A DNA stretch of 64,000 nucleotides from Streptomyces sp. NBC_00878 (GTDB lineage: Bacteria; Actinomycetota; Actinomycetes; Streptomycetales; Streptomycetaceae), in contig NZ_JAPEOK010000001.1 of NCBI RefSeq assembly GCF_026341515.1, positions 1,054,001-1,118,000 of the forward strand, read 5' to 3'. Position 1 is the stretch's first letter, and every line of letters starts with the position of its first letter. The position numbers and the translations under genes are program-made. This document shows, one piece after another, positions 16,062 through 23,315 of the stretch. The notes under the pieces were generated by a model that was not told the DNA's origin, searched no databases, and was given only the letters and a program-made list of their open reading frames with translations.

Positions 16062-17273
16062 TCAGCCATGTGCGTATTGAACAAGCCAAAAAAGACTAGG
16101 CTTCCCCGGATCCTCGGTGAGGCACGCGAAATCCGTGATGACGGGCACGAGTCCGCCGCGCAGCCACAACGGAAGCTGATCCCGGTGGTGTGTGCCTCCC
16201 GGGACGCCGTTGGCGCCCAGGGGCACGGCCCAGAGGCTGTTCTCGCGGTGGGCGAGGTCCCAGACATACCGGGCGGACGGTCCACGGGAGCTGAGATCGG
16301 TCACGCCGGGCGTGCTCGACGTGGCCAGCACACAGTCGTGGTCTCCACCGGGGCCCTCGGCCGCCGCGGCGGGCCCGTCGATGATGACCGGCCCGCGCTC
16401 CGTCTCGACCACGTCGATCTCGACCGGGTCGCCGCCCGCGACCAGGATGGTCTCCCGGTGGTGGACGGCCGGCCGCCATCCCGAAGGCCCCAGCGCCTCG
16501 ACACCGTCGCCCGACGGGCGCAGGCGCTCCCGGTAGAGGTCGTGGTAGTCGGACATGGCGTTGGTGATGGCCCAGGCCACGGTCCCGGTGTGGCCGAAGT
16601 GGGCGATGCCGGGCACCCCGGGGACGGCGAAGCCGACGACGTCGTACTCCGGGCAGGAGAGGTGTATCTGCTGATAGAAGCCCGGGTCCTGGATGACTCG
16701 GTGGGGGTCGCCCGCGATGAGCGCGGCTCCGGACGCGGTGCGGTCGCCCGACACCAGCCAGCCGTTCGAGCCCGCGGTGCCGGGACCGTCCGCGGCGAAG
16801 AGTTCGAGGGCTTCGTCACCGAGTCGGCGTGCCACCTCCTCGCGCCACAGCTTGGTCGGGAACCCCGCGAAGAGGATGTGGTGGGCGAGCCAGACACCGA
16901 GGGGTGTCCACCGTTCCCAGGGCTCCGGGACGACCCCGGCGGCGGCGAACTCGGGCGCGCGGGCCGCTCCCCGTTCGAGGCCGGCGTTCACCCCGTCGAC
17001 GTACGCCGACACCCAGGCCGCCGTCTCCTCCTCCAGCGTGCCGAAGCAGCGCCTGGCCGTGTCGTCGAGCCGGGCCCGGCGGACGAAACGGTCCCAGGGG
17101 ACGGCGGCCACGCCGAGGAAGGAGGCCGTGGTGCCCCGCGAGCGATGTCTTTCGGCCTCGATCTGCCAGGCCCGGTCGTGCGCCGCGTTCTTCCCCTGGG
17201 CGAAGGCCAGTCGCAGCGGATCGGAGGCTCGCAGATGCGGGATGCCCCACGCGTCCCGGTACGTCCCGCTCAC
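16062..17273 (-). CDS. Penicillin-acylase-family protein, apparently internally deleted
   Basis: A 403-aa Ntn-hydrolase relative. The N-terminal half is normal: RDAWGIPHLRA, then the autoprocessing/nucleophile site AGSNGWLVSGD, AGDPHRVIQDPGFYQQIHL and VPGVPGIAHFGHTGTVAWAITN. After ETERGPVIIDG the sequence jumps within about 40 residues to ARYVWDLAHRENSLWAVPLGANG and HHRDQLPLWLRG, elements expected near the C terminus. Full-length relatives are roughly 700-800 aa, so about 300 central residues seem to be missing, in frame. It is probably inactive or altered. The start, ATG 17273, lies next to the iron box at 17354. Confidence 0.7.
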   Translation of the reverse strand: MSGTYRDAWGIPHLRASDPLRLAFAQGKNAAHDRAWQIEAERHRSRGTTASFLGVAAVPWDRFVRRARLDDTARRCFGTLEEETAAWVSAYVDGVNAGLERGAARAPEFAAAGVVPEPWERWTPLGVWLAHHILFAGFPTKLWREEVARRLGDEALELFAADGPGTAGSNGWLVSGDRTASGAALIAGDPHRVIQDPGFYQQIHLSCPEYDVVGFAVPGVPGIAHFGHTGTVAWAITNAMSDYHDLYRERLRPSGDGVEALGPSGWRPAVHHRETILVAGGDPVEIDVVETERGPVIIDGPAAAAEGPGGDHDCVLATSSTPGVTDLSSRGPSARYVWDLAHRENSLWAVPLGANGVPGGTHHRDQLPLWLRGGLVPVITDFACLTEDPGKPSLFWLVQYAHG

Positions 17274-17353
17274 CGTGATCCCCGCTCCTCAAGCTCCTGG
17301 TACGCGGCCGAATCCGGCCACCTGACGATCCACCAACTCACCCACCCATCAAG

Positions 17354-17372
17354 TTAGCTTAGGCTAAGCTAA
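17354..17372. promoter_or_regulatory. Iron box (IdeR/DmdR1-type), perfect palindrome
   Basis: TTAGCTTAGGCTAAGCTAA is a perfect 9-1-9 palindrome matching the actinobacterial iron-box consensus. It lies 49 bp before the isochorismatase-like gene and 80 bp from the divergent acylase-family gene. It marks the left edge of the iron-regulated region. Confidence 0.92.
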
Positions 17373-17421
17373 CTTCCCTGAATCGGGCTCGGCGCACACG
17401 CCATCAGGGAGGAGTCCGCCC

Positions 17422-18081
17422 ATGGGCTTGCCGGTCATCAACTCCTATCCCATGCCTGGCCGTTCCGCGGTCCCGCCCTCGGGTCCGCCCTGGGCGATCG
17501 ATCCGGCACGGGCCGTCCTGCTGATCCACGACATGCAGAACCACTTCGTCCAGGCCTTCCCGCCGGACTGCTCCCCCGTCGTGGAACTGCTCGACAACAT
17601 CACCACGCTGCGCGAGCTCGCGGGCTCCCTCGGCATGCCGATCGTGTTCAGCGCCGAGCCGGCCGCCCAACGTCCCGGCCAGCGAGGGCTGATGACCGAC
17701 ATCTGGGGCCCGGGCATCGACCAGGAGCCCGGCGACGACGCGGCGATCACCGCGGAGCTCACGCCCAGAGTGGGGGAACACCTGCTGGTCAACGTCCGCC
17801 ACAACGCCTTTCTCCGCAGTCACCTGGGGCGGCTGCTGCGCTCCGAGGGGCGCGACCAACTGATCCTGTGCGGGGTGCGGGCGCATCTCGGCATACTGCT
17901 GACAGCGGCGGACGCCTTCATGCACGACATCCAGCCGTTCGTCGTGGCCGACGCGGTGGCCGACTTCTCCGCCGAGGACCACTCCCTGGCCCTGCGGTGG
18001 ATCGGGCGCACCAGCGTCGTGTGCACCACCAACCAGCTGATCCGCCAGCTGCTGCACGGCAGGGCGTCGCAGAGCATTTGA
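17422..18081 (+). CDS. Isochorismatase-family protein lacking the catalytic lysine
   Basis: A 219-aa single-domain protein close to DhbB/EntB/PhzD isochorismatases. It has the INSYPMP opening, LLIHDMQNHFVQAF with the catalytic aspartate, GLMTDIWGPG, CGVRAHLGILLTAADAFMHDIQPFVVADAVADFS. However, the usual TKWRYSAF strand reads VNVRHNAF, so the catalytic lysine (K122 in PhzD) is asparagine, and GVYAHIGC is GVRAHLGI. No aryl-carrier domain follows and no isochorismate synthase, dehydrogenase or DHB ligase lies nearby. Hydrolysis of isochorismate is therefore doubtful. The iron box just upstream points to iron-limited expression. Confidence 0.85.
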   Translation: MGLPVINSYPMPGRSAVPPSGPPWAIDPARAVLLIHDMQNHFVQAFPPDCSPVVELLDNITTLRELAGSLGMPIVFSAEPAAQRPGQRGLMTDIWGPGIDQEPGDDAAITAELTPRVGEHLLVNVRHNAFLRSHLGRLLRSEGRDQLILCGVRAHLGILLTAADAFMHDIQPFVVADAVADFSAEDHSLALRWIGRTSVVCTTNQLIRQLLHGRASQSI

Positions 18082-18123
18082 CTCCAGCACAGAGCCTGTG
18101 ACGCCCTAACCGAAGCGGGCGGT

Positions 18124-18357
18124 TCACGCGCAAGGGCGCCCCGGATAGTCGTCGCTCTCCGGCACGCCCGCCTCGCGCATCCTGCGCACGACCTCGTCCC
18201 GCACGGTGTCGTCGTCGATGTCCACGAGGCAGTTGGTGTCCCGGTCGAACACCAGGATGTCTCCGACGGTGTCCCAGAGCACCCACCGGTGCGGGTACGG
18301 CGATCCCTGCCACAGGTACGCGTACAGGGCGTTGTCGTGATCCGTCCGCGTACTCAC
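18124..18357 (-). CDS. Small conserved-looking hypothetical protein (77 aa)
   Basis: The GTG at 18357 overlaps the amidohydrolase stop by four bases (GTGA), which argues that this is a real, coupled gene. It encodes STRTDHDNALYAYLWQGSP, an aromatic WVLWDTVGDILVFD segment and an acidic, helical C terminus ending PGRPCA. No signal peptide or known motif is seen. It is the last gene of the leftward cchK-amidohydrolase operon and is presumably iron-regulated. Function unknown. Confidence 0.68.
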   Translation of the reverse strand: MSTRTDHDNALYAYLWQGSPYPHRWVLWDTVGDILVFDRDTNCLVDIDDDTVRDEVVRRMREAGVPESDDYPGRPCA

Positions 18358-19928
18358 AGTGCGCTCTCCTCGGTCTCCAGGCCGTCGACGAATGTCGCGA
18401 CCACGTCGATGTCGCCGATGCGCGAGGTGTCGACACTCCTCGGGTCGTCGACCAGGACCACCAGGTCGGCGCGTTTCCCAGGGGTCAGGCTCCCCGCAAT
18501 GTCCTCCCAGTGGCAGGCGAAGGCACCGGCCACGGTGTACGCGCGCAGGGCCTCGTCGACCGTGACGCCCTCGTCCGGTCCGATCACCCGCCCCGACACG
18601 GAGGCGCGCTCGACCATGAACTGGACGGCCCTGAGCGGCGATCCGTCCGTGACGGGCCGGTCGGAGCTGCCCACGAGCGTGACGCCGTGCTCCAGGAAGC
18701 CCCTCCCCCGGTACAGCCAGGGCGCCCGCTCCTGCCCCATGATCGCCGCGTAGTCGTCGCCGAAGTACCGCAGGAAGTTCGGCTGGATCACGGCCATCAC
18801 GCCCAGCCGCGCGAAGCGGTCCAGCTGGTCGGGCCGGATCAGGCCCGCGTGCTCGATGCGGTGCCGGGCGCCCGGGCGCGGCCGGATCCGCTGCGCCCGC
18901 TCCAGGGCGTCCAGGGCGACATCGGCCGCACGGTCGCCGATGGCGTGCACGGCGAGCTGCCAGCCCGCCAGATGACCGTCGACGATGGTGTCGGCGAGGG
19001 TCTCCGGGTCGTCCTGCAACTGCCCCGCGTGGTCGAGTCCTTGGTACGGGCCGGTCAGCGCGGCGGTGCGGGCCATCATGCCGCCGTCGGTGTAGATCTT
19101 CAGCGCGCCCACGGAGAGCCGGTCGTCGCCGAAACCGGTGCGCAGCCCGAGGTCGAGGGCGCGGGGAATGCCGTCGTCCTCGTGCGCGGTGACCGGGCGC
19201 AGCCGGTCGGCGGACACCATGAGCTGGACCCTGAGTGGCAACCTGCCCTGTTCCTGGGCGAGTTGATAGGCGCCGAGCTCGACCGGGCTGTGGCCGAACA
19301 GTGCGCCACCGATGCCCGCCTCGGCGCAGGCCGTCACTCCCTCGGCCAGACAGGTCCGGGCGGCCAGTCCGATCGCGTCGGCCAACTCCTGCTGGGAGTA
19401 CGGGAGTCGAAGCGCCCGCGCGGCTCCCATGGCGCCCTCGGCGAGGAAGCCCTCCTCGTGCGGGAGTCCGGCGGGCAGCAGGTCCAGGACGGCCGTGTTG
19501 ACCATACAGCCGTGTCCGGAGTCGTGCATCATGAACACTTTGCGTCCGGCGCTGACCTTGTCCAGCTCGGCGGCGGTCAGATGGCGTCCGAGACCGCGCT
19601 GGTCGTACCCCGCGAGGTCCGCCCAGCCCCCTTCCGGCGTACGCGCCACCGCTTCGGCCACGGCGGCGAGCACGTCCTCGACCGACACGCACGGGGCCAC
19701 GCTCGGCGTGCCCGCCCTGAAACCGGTCCAGGCCAGGTGCACATGGCTGTCGATGAACCCGGGCAGCACGGTGGCGCCCTGGAGGTCGACGACCCTGCGG
19801 GCGGGCAACGAGGTCACCTCCTCGTCCAGGCCCACGATCCGGCCCCGCCAGATGCCCAGGTCATGGGCGACGGGATGGTCCGGATCCATGGTGAGGAAAC
19901 GGGCGTTCGTCAGTCTGGTGCAGAGCAT
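18354..19928 (-). CDS. YtcJ-like metal-dependent amidohydrolase
   Basis: A 524-aa amidohydrolase-superfamily protein (Amidohydro_3/YtcJ group). The metal motif is GFIDSHVHL near residue 60; VHAIGDRAADVALDALE and RHRIEHAGLI supply later histidines, and SSDRPV the conserved aspartate. The C terminus is the usual small beta domain, SLTPGKRADLVVLVDDP. Relatives hydrolyse N-formyl, N-acyl or amide bonds. It lies 30 bp downstream of the MbtH gene in an iron-box operon, so a role in siderophore tailoring or breakdown (for instance of hydroxamate or formyl groups) is possible but speculative. It is not among the cch genes I recall in S. coelicolor. Confidence 0.85.
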   Translation of the reverse strand: MLCTRLTNARFLTMDPDHPVAHDLGIWRGRIVGLDEEVTSLPARRVVDLQGATVLPGFIDSHVHLAWTGFRAGTPSVAPCVSVEDVLAAVAEAVARTPEGGWADLAGYDQRGLGRHLTAAELDKVSAGRKVFMMHDSGHGCMVNTAVLDLLPAGLPHEEGFLAEGAMGAARALRLPYSQQELADAIGLAARTCLAEGVTACAEAGIGGALFGHSPVELGAYQLAQEQGRLPLRVQLMVSADRLRPVTAHEDDGIPRALDLGLRTGFGDDRLSVGALKIYTDGGMMARTAALTGPYQGLDHAGQLQDDPETLADTIVDGHLAGWQLAVHAIGDRAADVALDALERAQRIRPRPGARHRIEHAGLIRPDQLDRFARLGVMAVIQPNFLRYFGDDYAAIMGQERAPWLYRGRGFLEHGVTLVGSSDRPVTDGSPLRAVQFMVERASVSGRVIGPDEGVTVDEALRAYTVAGAFACHWEDIAGSLTPGKRADLVVLVDDPRSVDTSRIGDIDVVATFVDGLETEESAL

Positions 19929-19958
19929 CAGCGGTGTCCCCCCGGAGTGTCGGCAGGG

Positions 19959-20171
19959 TCACGCGTCCATGGACGCCGCGAGGGAGCGGGGGCGCAGATC
20001 GGTCCAGTGAGCCTCGATGAAGTCCAGGCATGCCTCTCGGGTGTTCTCCTCGAAGGCGATCGTCCACCCCCCGGGCACCTCGGCGAAGGACGGCCAGAGT
20101 GAGTGCTGGCCCTCGTCGTTCACCAGGACCAGGAAACGGCCTTCGGTGTCGTCGAAAGGGTTGGTGCTCAT
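19959..20171 (-). CDS. cchK: MbtH-like protein of the coelichelin NRPS
   Basis: A 70-aa MbtH-family chaperone for adenylation domains. It has the [24 protein letters not shown] signature, the PGGW turn and the third conserved tryptophan in [13 protein letters not shown] 20171 fits family length; the upstream in-frame ATG would add nine atypical residues. It stabilises or activates A domains of the NRPS encoded at 23302-34359. It is first in a leftward operon controlled by the iron box at 20235 and has the position of cchK. Confidence 0.95.
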   Translation of the reverse strand: MSTNPFDDTEGRFLVLVNDEGQHSLWPSFAEVPGGWTIAFEENTREACLDFIEAHWTDLRPRSLAASMDA

Positions 20172-20234
20172 GTTCGGTGGCCCTTTCAGGAGGTGCATCG
20201 GGGATGGAATCGGAGATGGAGAGGAACGCCATGA

Positions 20235-20253
20235 TTAGGTTAGGCTCGCCTAA
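20235..20253. promoter_or_regulatory. Iron box between cchK and cchJ
   Basis: TTAGGTTAGGCTCGCCTAA matches the 19-bp iron-box consensus with a CG substitution in the right half. It lies 63 bp upstream of cchK and 51 bp upstream of the cchJ translation region, so it may control both divergent genes. Confidence 0.9.
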
Positions 20254-20302
20254 TTAAAAGCGAGCTTAGCCTTTTCCCCTTCCCTCTCACAAGGAGACGT
20301 TC

Positions 20303-20335
20303 ATGTGCCTGGTGATCGAACGGGTCCGGCCATGA
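20303..20335 (+). other. Possible 10-codon leader ORF overlapping the cchJ start
   Basis: The AAGGAG at 20291 is spaced six bases from an ATG that opens MCLVIERVRP and stops at 20335. The stop overlaps the internal ATG of cchJ (20332) as ATGA. Either this is a translated, coupled leader, or the ribosome site actually serves the GTG at 20305 in the cchJ frame. Confidence 0.4.
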
Positions 20336-21453
20336 CCGATCCCGCGACCGGCCTCGCGGCCGACCGGGAGAACGCCTTCGTCGCGTTCGGACTGCCCGGC
20401 AAACCCGGCACCGACGAGTTCTGGGCGGCGGCGAGGCCACCTGCGTCGGTCCCTGCCGACAGCGGTGGCTGGGTGACCCTGTTCCTGTGGCGCGGCTCTG
20501 AGGCGACCATCGAGTTCGAGAGCTGGTCGGAGCCGGTCCCCCTGCGCCGATGGGGCGACACGGACTGCTGGTACGCCGAGGTGCGCATGCCCGCGCGGCT
20601 GCGGGTGACCTACCGGTTCCTCGCCGGCGACGCGGCGTACGCCGACCCGTTCAACCCGGTCGGTGCGGGCGGCGACCGGTCCATCGCCGCGACCCCGGAC
20701 GCCCCGGCCCAGCCCCACTGGCCCGTCATCGGCGCAGGCACCGACGTCGTACTGCCCCTCCCCCGCACCCGGCTCCGCTGGACCAGTGAACGGCTCGGCG
20801 GGCGGCGCACCGTACGGGTCCATCCGGCGGGCGGCGGCGGACCGGTGGTCCTGCTGCTCGACGGGGACGACTGGCTGTACCTGCACCCGGCCATGACCGC
20901 GTTCGACTCGGCCGTCGCCAGTGGTGAGATGCCCCCCGTCACCCTCGTCTTCCTTCCGAGCAAGGACAGGGAGGCCGAGTTCGCGTGCAGGCCCGAGCTC
21001 TGGGAGGCGGTCCGGAACGAACTGCTGCCGCTGGTGGCGGAGTCCGACGTCTCGTCCGACCCGGACCGGCTGGTGGTCGCCGGGCAGAGCCTCGGCGGGC
21101 TGAGCGCGGTGTACGCGGCGCTGGAGTTCCCGGAGCTGGTGTCGCGCGTGGCCTGCCAGTCGGGGTCGTTCTGGTGGACGCCGGACGCCATGGGCCTGGC
21201 CGACCCGTTGGGCGGCCCGCTCGGCGGATCCATCGCCGGGCGACTGCGGGACCGTAGGCCCGAACTGTCCGGGCTACGGCTCGCGTTCGACGTGGGGGAA
21301 CACGAGACGCGGATGGTGCCGCACTGTGAGCCGGTTGAGGCCCTGGCCGCGGAGGCAGGCGCGGCCGTGCGGGTTTCGCGGTCGCCCGCGGGGCACGATC
21401 GGGCGGGTTGGCGGCACGCCCTGCTCAGGGATGTGGCCTGGGCCCTCGCGTAA
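20305..21453 (+). CDS. cchJ: Enterochelin-esterase-like hydrolase of the coelichelin locus
   Basis: Up to 382 aa (GTG 20305) or 373 aa (ATG 20332). The N-terminal part, with VTLFLWRGSEATIEFESWSEP and LRVTYRFLAGDAAYADPFNP, matches the immunoglobulin-like Fes N domain. The C-terminal esterase-D-type alpha/beta hydrolase has the nucleophile in GQSLGGLSAVYAAL and a histidine in SPAGHDRAGWRHAL. The family hydrolyses ferric-siderophore ester bonds in the cytoplasm to release iron. Coelichelin has no obvious ester, so the true substrate is open. It is divergent from cchK across an iron box. Confidence 0.88.
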   Translation: MPGDRTGPAMTDPATGLAADRENAFVAFGLPGKPGTDEFWAAARPPASVPADSGGWVTLFLWRGSEATIEFESWSEPVPLRRWGDTDCWYAEVRMPARLRVTYRFLAGDAAYADPFNPVGAGGDRSIAATPDAPAQPHWPVIGAGTDVVLPLPRTRLRWTSERLGGRRTVRVHPAGGGGPVVLLLDGDDWLYLHPAMTAFDSAVASGEMPPVTLVFLPSKDREAEFACRPELWEAVRNELLPLVAESDVSSDPDRLVVAGQSLGGLSAVYAALEFPELVSRVACQSGSFWWTPDAMGLADPLGGPLGGSIAGRLRDRRPELSGLRLAFDVGEHETRMVPHCEPVEALAAEAGAAVRVSRSPAGHDRAGWRHALLRDVAWALA

Positions 21454-21490
21454 GCGCTCCGCGGGGAGCGGCGTGATTGTCTGCGGGTCC

Positions 21491-21560
21491 GGTGGGGGCT
21501 GGTCGCGCCCACGCGGCGGAGCCGCACATCGACACAGCCCCGCGCCCCTAAAGGACTGCG
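21491..21560. repeat. Intergenic GC-rich repeat, copy B
   Basis: GTGGGGGCTGGTCGCGCCC, then an ACGCGGCGGAGCCGC arm and an ACAGCCCCGCGCCCCTA arm, followed by a second CCCCGCGCCCCTAACGGAG segment to about 21588. It fills the gap between convergent cchJ and cchI and may terminate both. It is the copy most like the one embedded in the NRPS gene. Confidence 0.75.
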
Positions 21561-21611
21561 CCGTTCCCCGCGCCCCTAACGGAGCGCGTCTCGCCCGGGA
21601 AGCTCAGCAGC

Positions 21612-23315
21612 TCACCTCGCCACCGCCGAGCAGTAAGCCTCGTTCTTGGCCAGGAGGTTGCGGTGGGTGTCTTCTGCTGTGATGACGCCGTCGTCCAGTA
21701 CGAGGACACGGTCGGCGGCGTCCAGGAGTGCCGGGCTGCTGGTGAGCACGACAGTGGTGCGGCCCCGGCGCAGTTTCGCGATGTTGCGGGCGATGAGCTG
21801 TTCGGTGACCGCGTCGACGGCTGTCGTCGGATCGTGCAGGACGAGGACGTCGGTGTCGGCGGCCAGCGCGCGGGCCAGCGACAGCCGTTGGCGCTGCCCA
21901 CCTGAGAGGTTCGCGCCGCGGTCGCGGACGCCGTATTCGAGTCCCTCTCGGTGCAGTGCGACGACGTCGGTCAGCAGGGACGCCTCGACGGCCTCGGGGA
22001 CTGTCCGGCTGGTGCCCGACGGGTCGATGTTCGTGCGGAGGGTGCCCGCGAAGATCTCCCCGTCGTACGGGTTCACCAGCATGTGCTCACGCACCGCCTC
22101 GACCGACAGGTCCGCCAGCTCCTGCCCGCCGACCCGCACCGCTCCCTCGTACGCCCCTGGCGGGACGTTCACGGCCAGGACCGACGCGAGGTCGGCCGCC
22201 GAGCGGGGCTGGTAGATGGCGATCGCCACGAACTCGCCTGCGGGCACCTGGAACTTCACCTCGCGCAGGGTCCCGTATCGGACGCAGTCGATCTCAAGGG
22301 ATCCGTCCGCGGCCGGGCGTTCCGGGCCCGGGGTCGTCACCGGTGGGGCGGTCAGCACCAGCGCCATCCGCTCGGCGGACGCGCGCGCGATCATCACGTA
22401 CTTCGGCATCTCCGAGAACAGTTTGAGCGGTTCCATGATGAACTGCGCCAGGCCCACGGCCATGACGAGTTCCCCGATGGTGATGCGGCCTTCGAACGCG
22501 AGCCAGCCCGCCGTCAGGGTCACGGCGGCGGCGAGGACCGCGTTGAGGGCCAGCGCGGTGCCCGCGTAGACGCCGTTCACCTTGGCGACGGTGATCGCCT
22601 GGTGCTTCGCCTCCGTGCTGACCTTCCGGTAGGACCGGAAGGCCGCGTGGTTGCCGCCGAAGCCGTGCAGCGGGCGGAGGCCGATGATGAGGTCGGCGAC
22701 CTTCGCTCCGGCCCGCGCGACCCGGGCCTGCTGTTCCTGGGTACTGGCGCCGATCCGCTTGGACATCACGCTCAGGATGGACAGGATCGCGACGGTTCCG
22801 ACGATCACCAGCAGGCCGAGCCGGATGTCGGCCAGGCCCAGCGCGACCGCCGCGACCACCACGGCGACCAGCGAGCTGATCAGCAGCGGGACCACCTCGA
22901 TGATGTCGGCGGTCTGGTCGGCGTCCTCGGTGGCGATGGTGAGGATCTCGCCGGACTTGAGGTCGACGTCCCTGGCCACCGGCTGGAGCCCGCAGGCCGC
23001 GACCCGCACCCGCCAGCGGTGTGCCTCGGTCGTGTTGGCCTTCTGCAGGACGCGCATCCCGAACCGCCACGACAGCGAAACCGTCGTGATGATCACGGCC
23101 AGCGCGCCGATCGACAGGCCGAGCGCGCCGAGGCTCCGGTCGCCTTGCATCGTGTGTTCGACGATCAGGCCGAGCGCGATGGGAAAGGCCGTCTCACCCG
23201 CTTGGTACAGGCCCATGAGGACGGTGCCCCAGACCATGGCGCCGATGTTGCGACGCAGTGCGGTACGGAGGATGTCGGACCCCGGGCGGGGCCGCTGCGT
23301 GTCAGGAGTTGTCAT
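21612..23315 (-). CDS. cchI: ABC half-transporter with degenerate Walker motifs
   Basis: About 567 aa with an N-terminal six-helix exporter domain and a C-terminal ATPase domain. The Walker A position reads [10 protein letters not shown] instead of GxxGxGKS/T (near residue 365). Walker B reads [11 protein letters not shown], so the usual aspartate and glutamate are H and D. The signature LSGGQRQR is intact. It can therefore bind but hardly hydrolyse ATP on its own Walker side and must pair with cchG. ATG 23315 overlaps the NRPS end by 14 bp. The pair probably exports the siderophore or imports the ferric form in the IrtAB manner. Confidence 0.88.
   Translation of the reverse strand: MTTPDTQRPRPGSDILRTALRRNIGAMVWGTVLMGLYQAGETAFPIALGLIVEHTMQGDRSLGALGLSIGALAVIITTVSLSWRFGMRVLQKANTTEAHRWRVRVAACGLQPVARDVDLKSGEILTIATEDADQTADIIEVVPLLISSLVAVVVAAVALGLADIRLGLLVIVGTVAILSILSVMSKRIGASTQEQQARVARAGAKVADLIIGLRPLHGFGGNHAAFRSYRKVSTEAKHQAITVAKVNGVYAGTALALNAVLAAAVTLTAGWLAFEGRITIGELVMAVGLAQFIMEPLKLFSEMPKYVMIARASAERMALVLTAPPVTTPGPERPAADGSLEIDCVRYGTLREVKFQVPAGEFVAIAIYQPRSAADLASVLAVNVPPGAYEGAVRVGGQELADLSVEAVREHMLVNPYDGEIFAGTLRTNIDPSGTSRTVPEAVEASLLTDVVALHREGLEYGVRDRGANLSGGQRQRLSLARALAADTDVLVLHDPTTAVDAVTEQLIARNIAKLRRGRTTVVLTSSPALLDAADRVLVLDDGVITAEDTHRNLLAKNEAYCSAVAR

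Noticed and set aside
17422..18081. Catechol siderophore (DHB) pathway suggested by the isochorismatase fold
   Set aside because: No isochorismate synthase, 2,3-dihydro-DHB dehydrogenase, DHB-AMP ligase or aryl carrier domain is present, and the catalytic lysine is missing.
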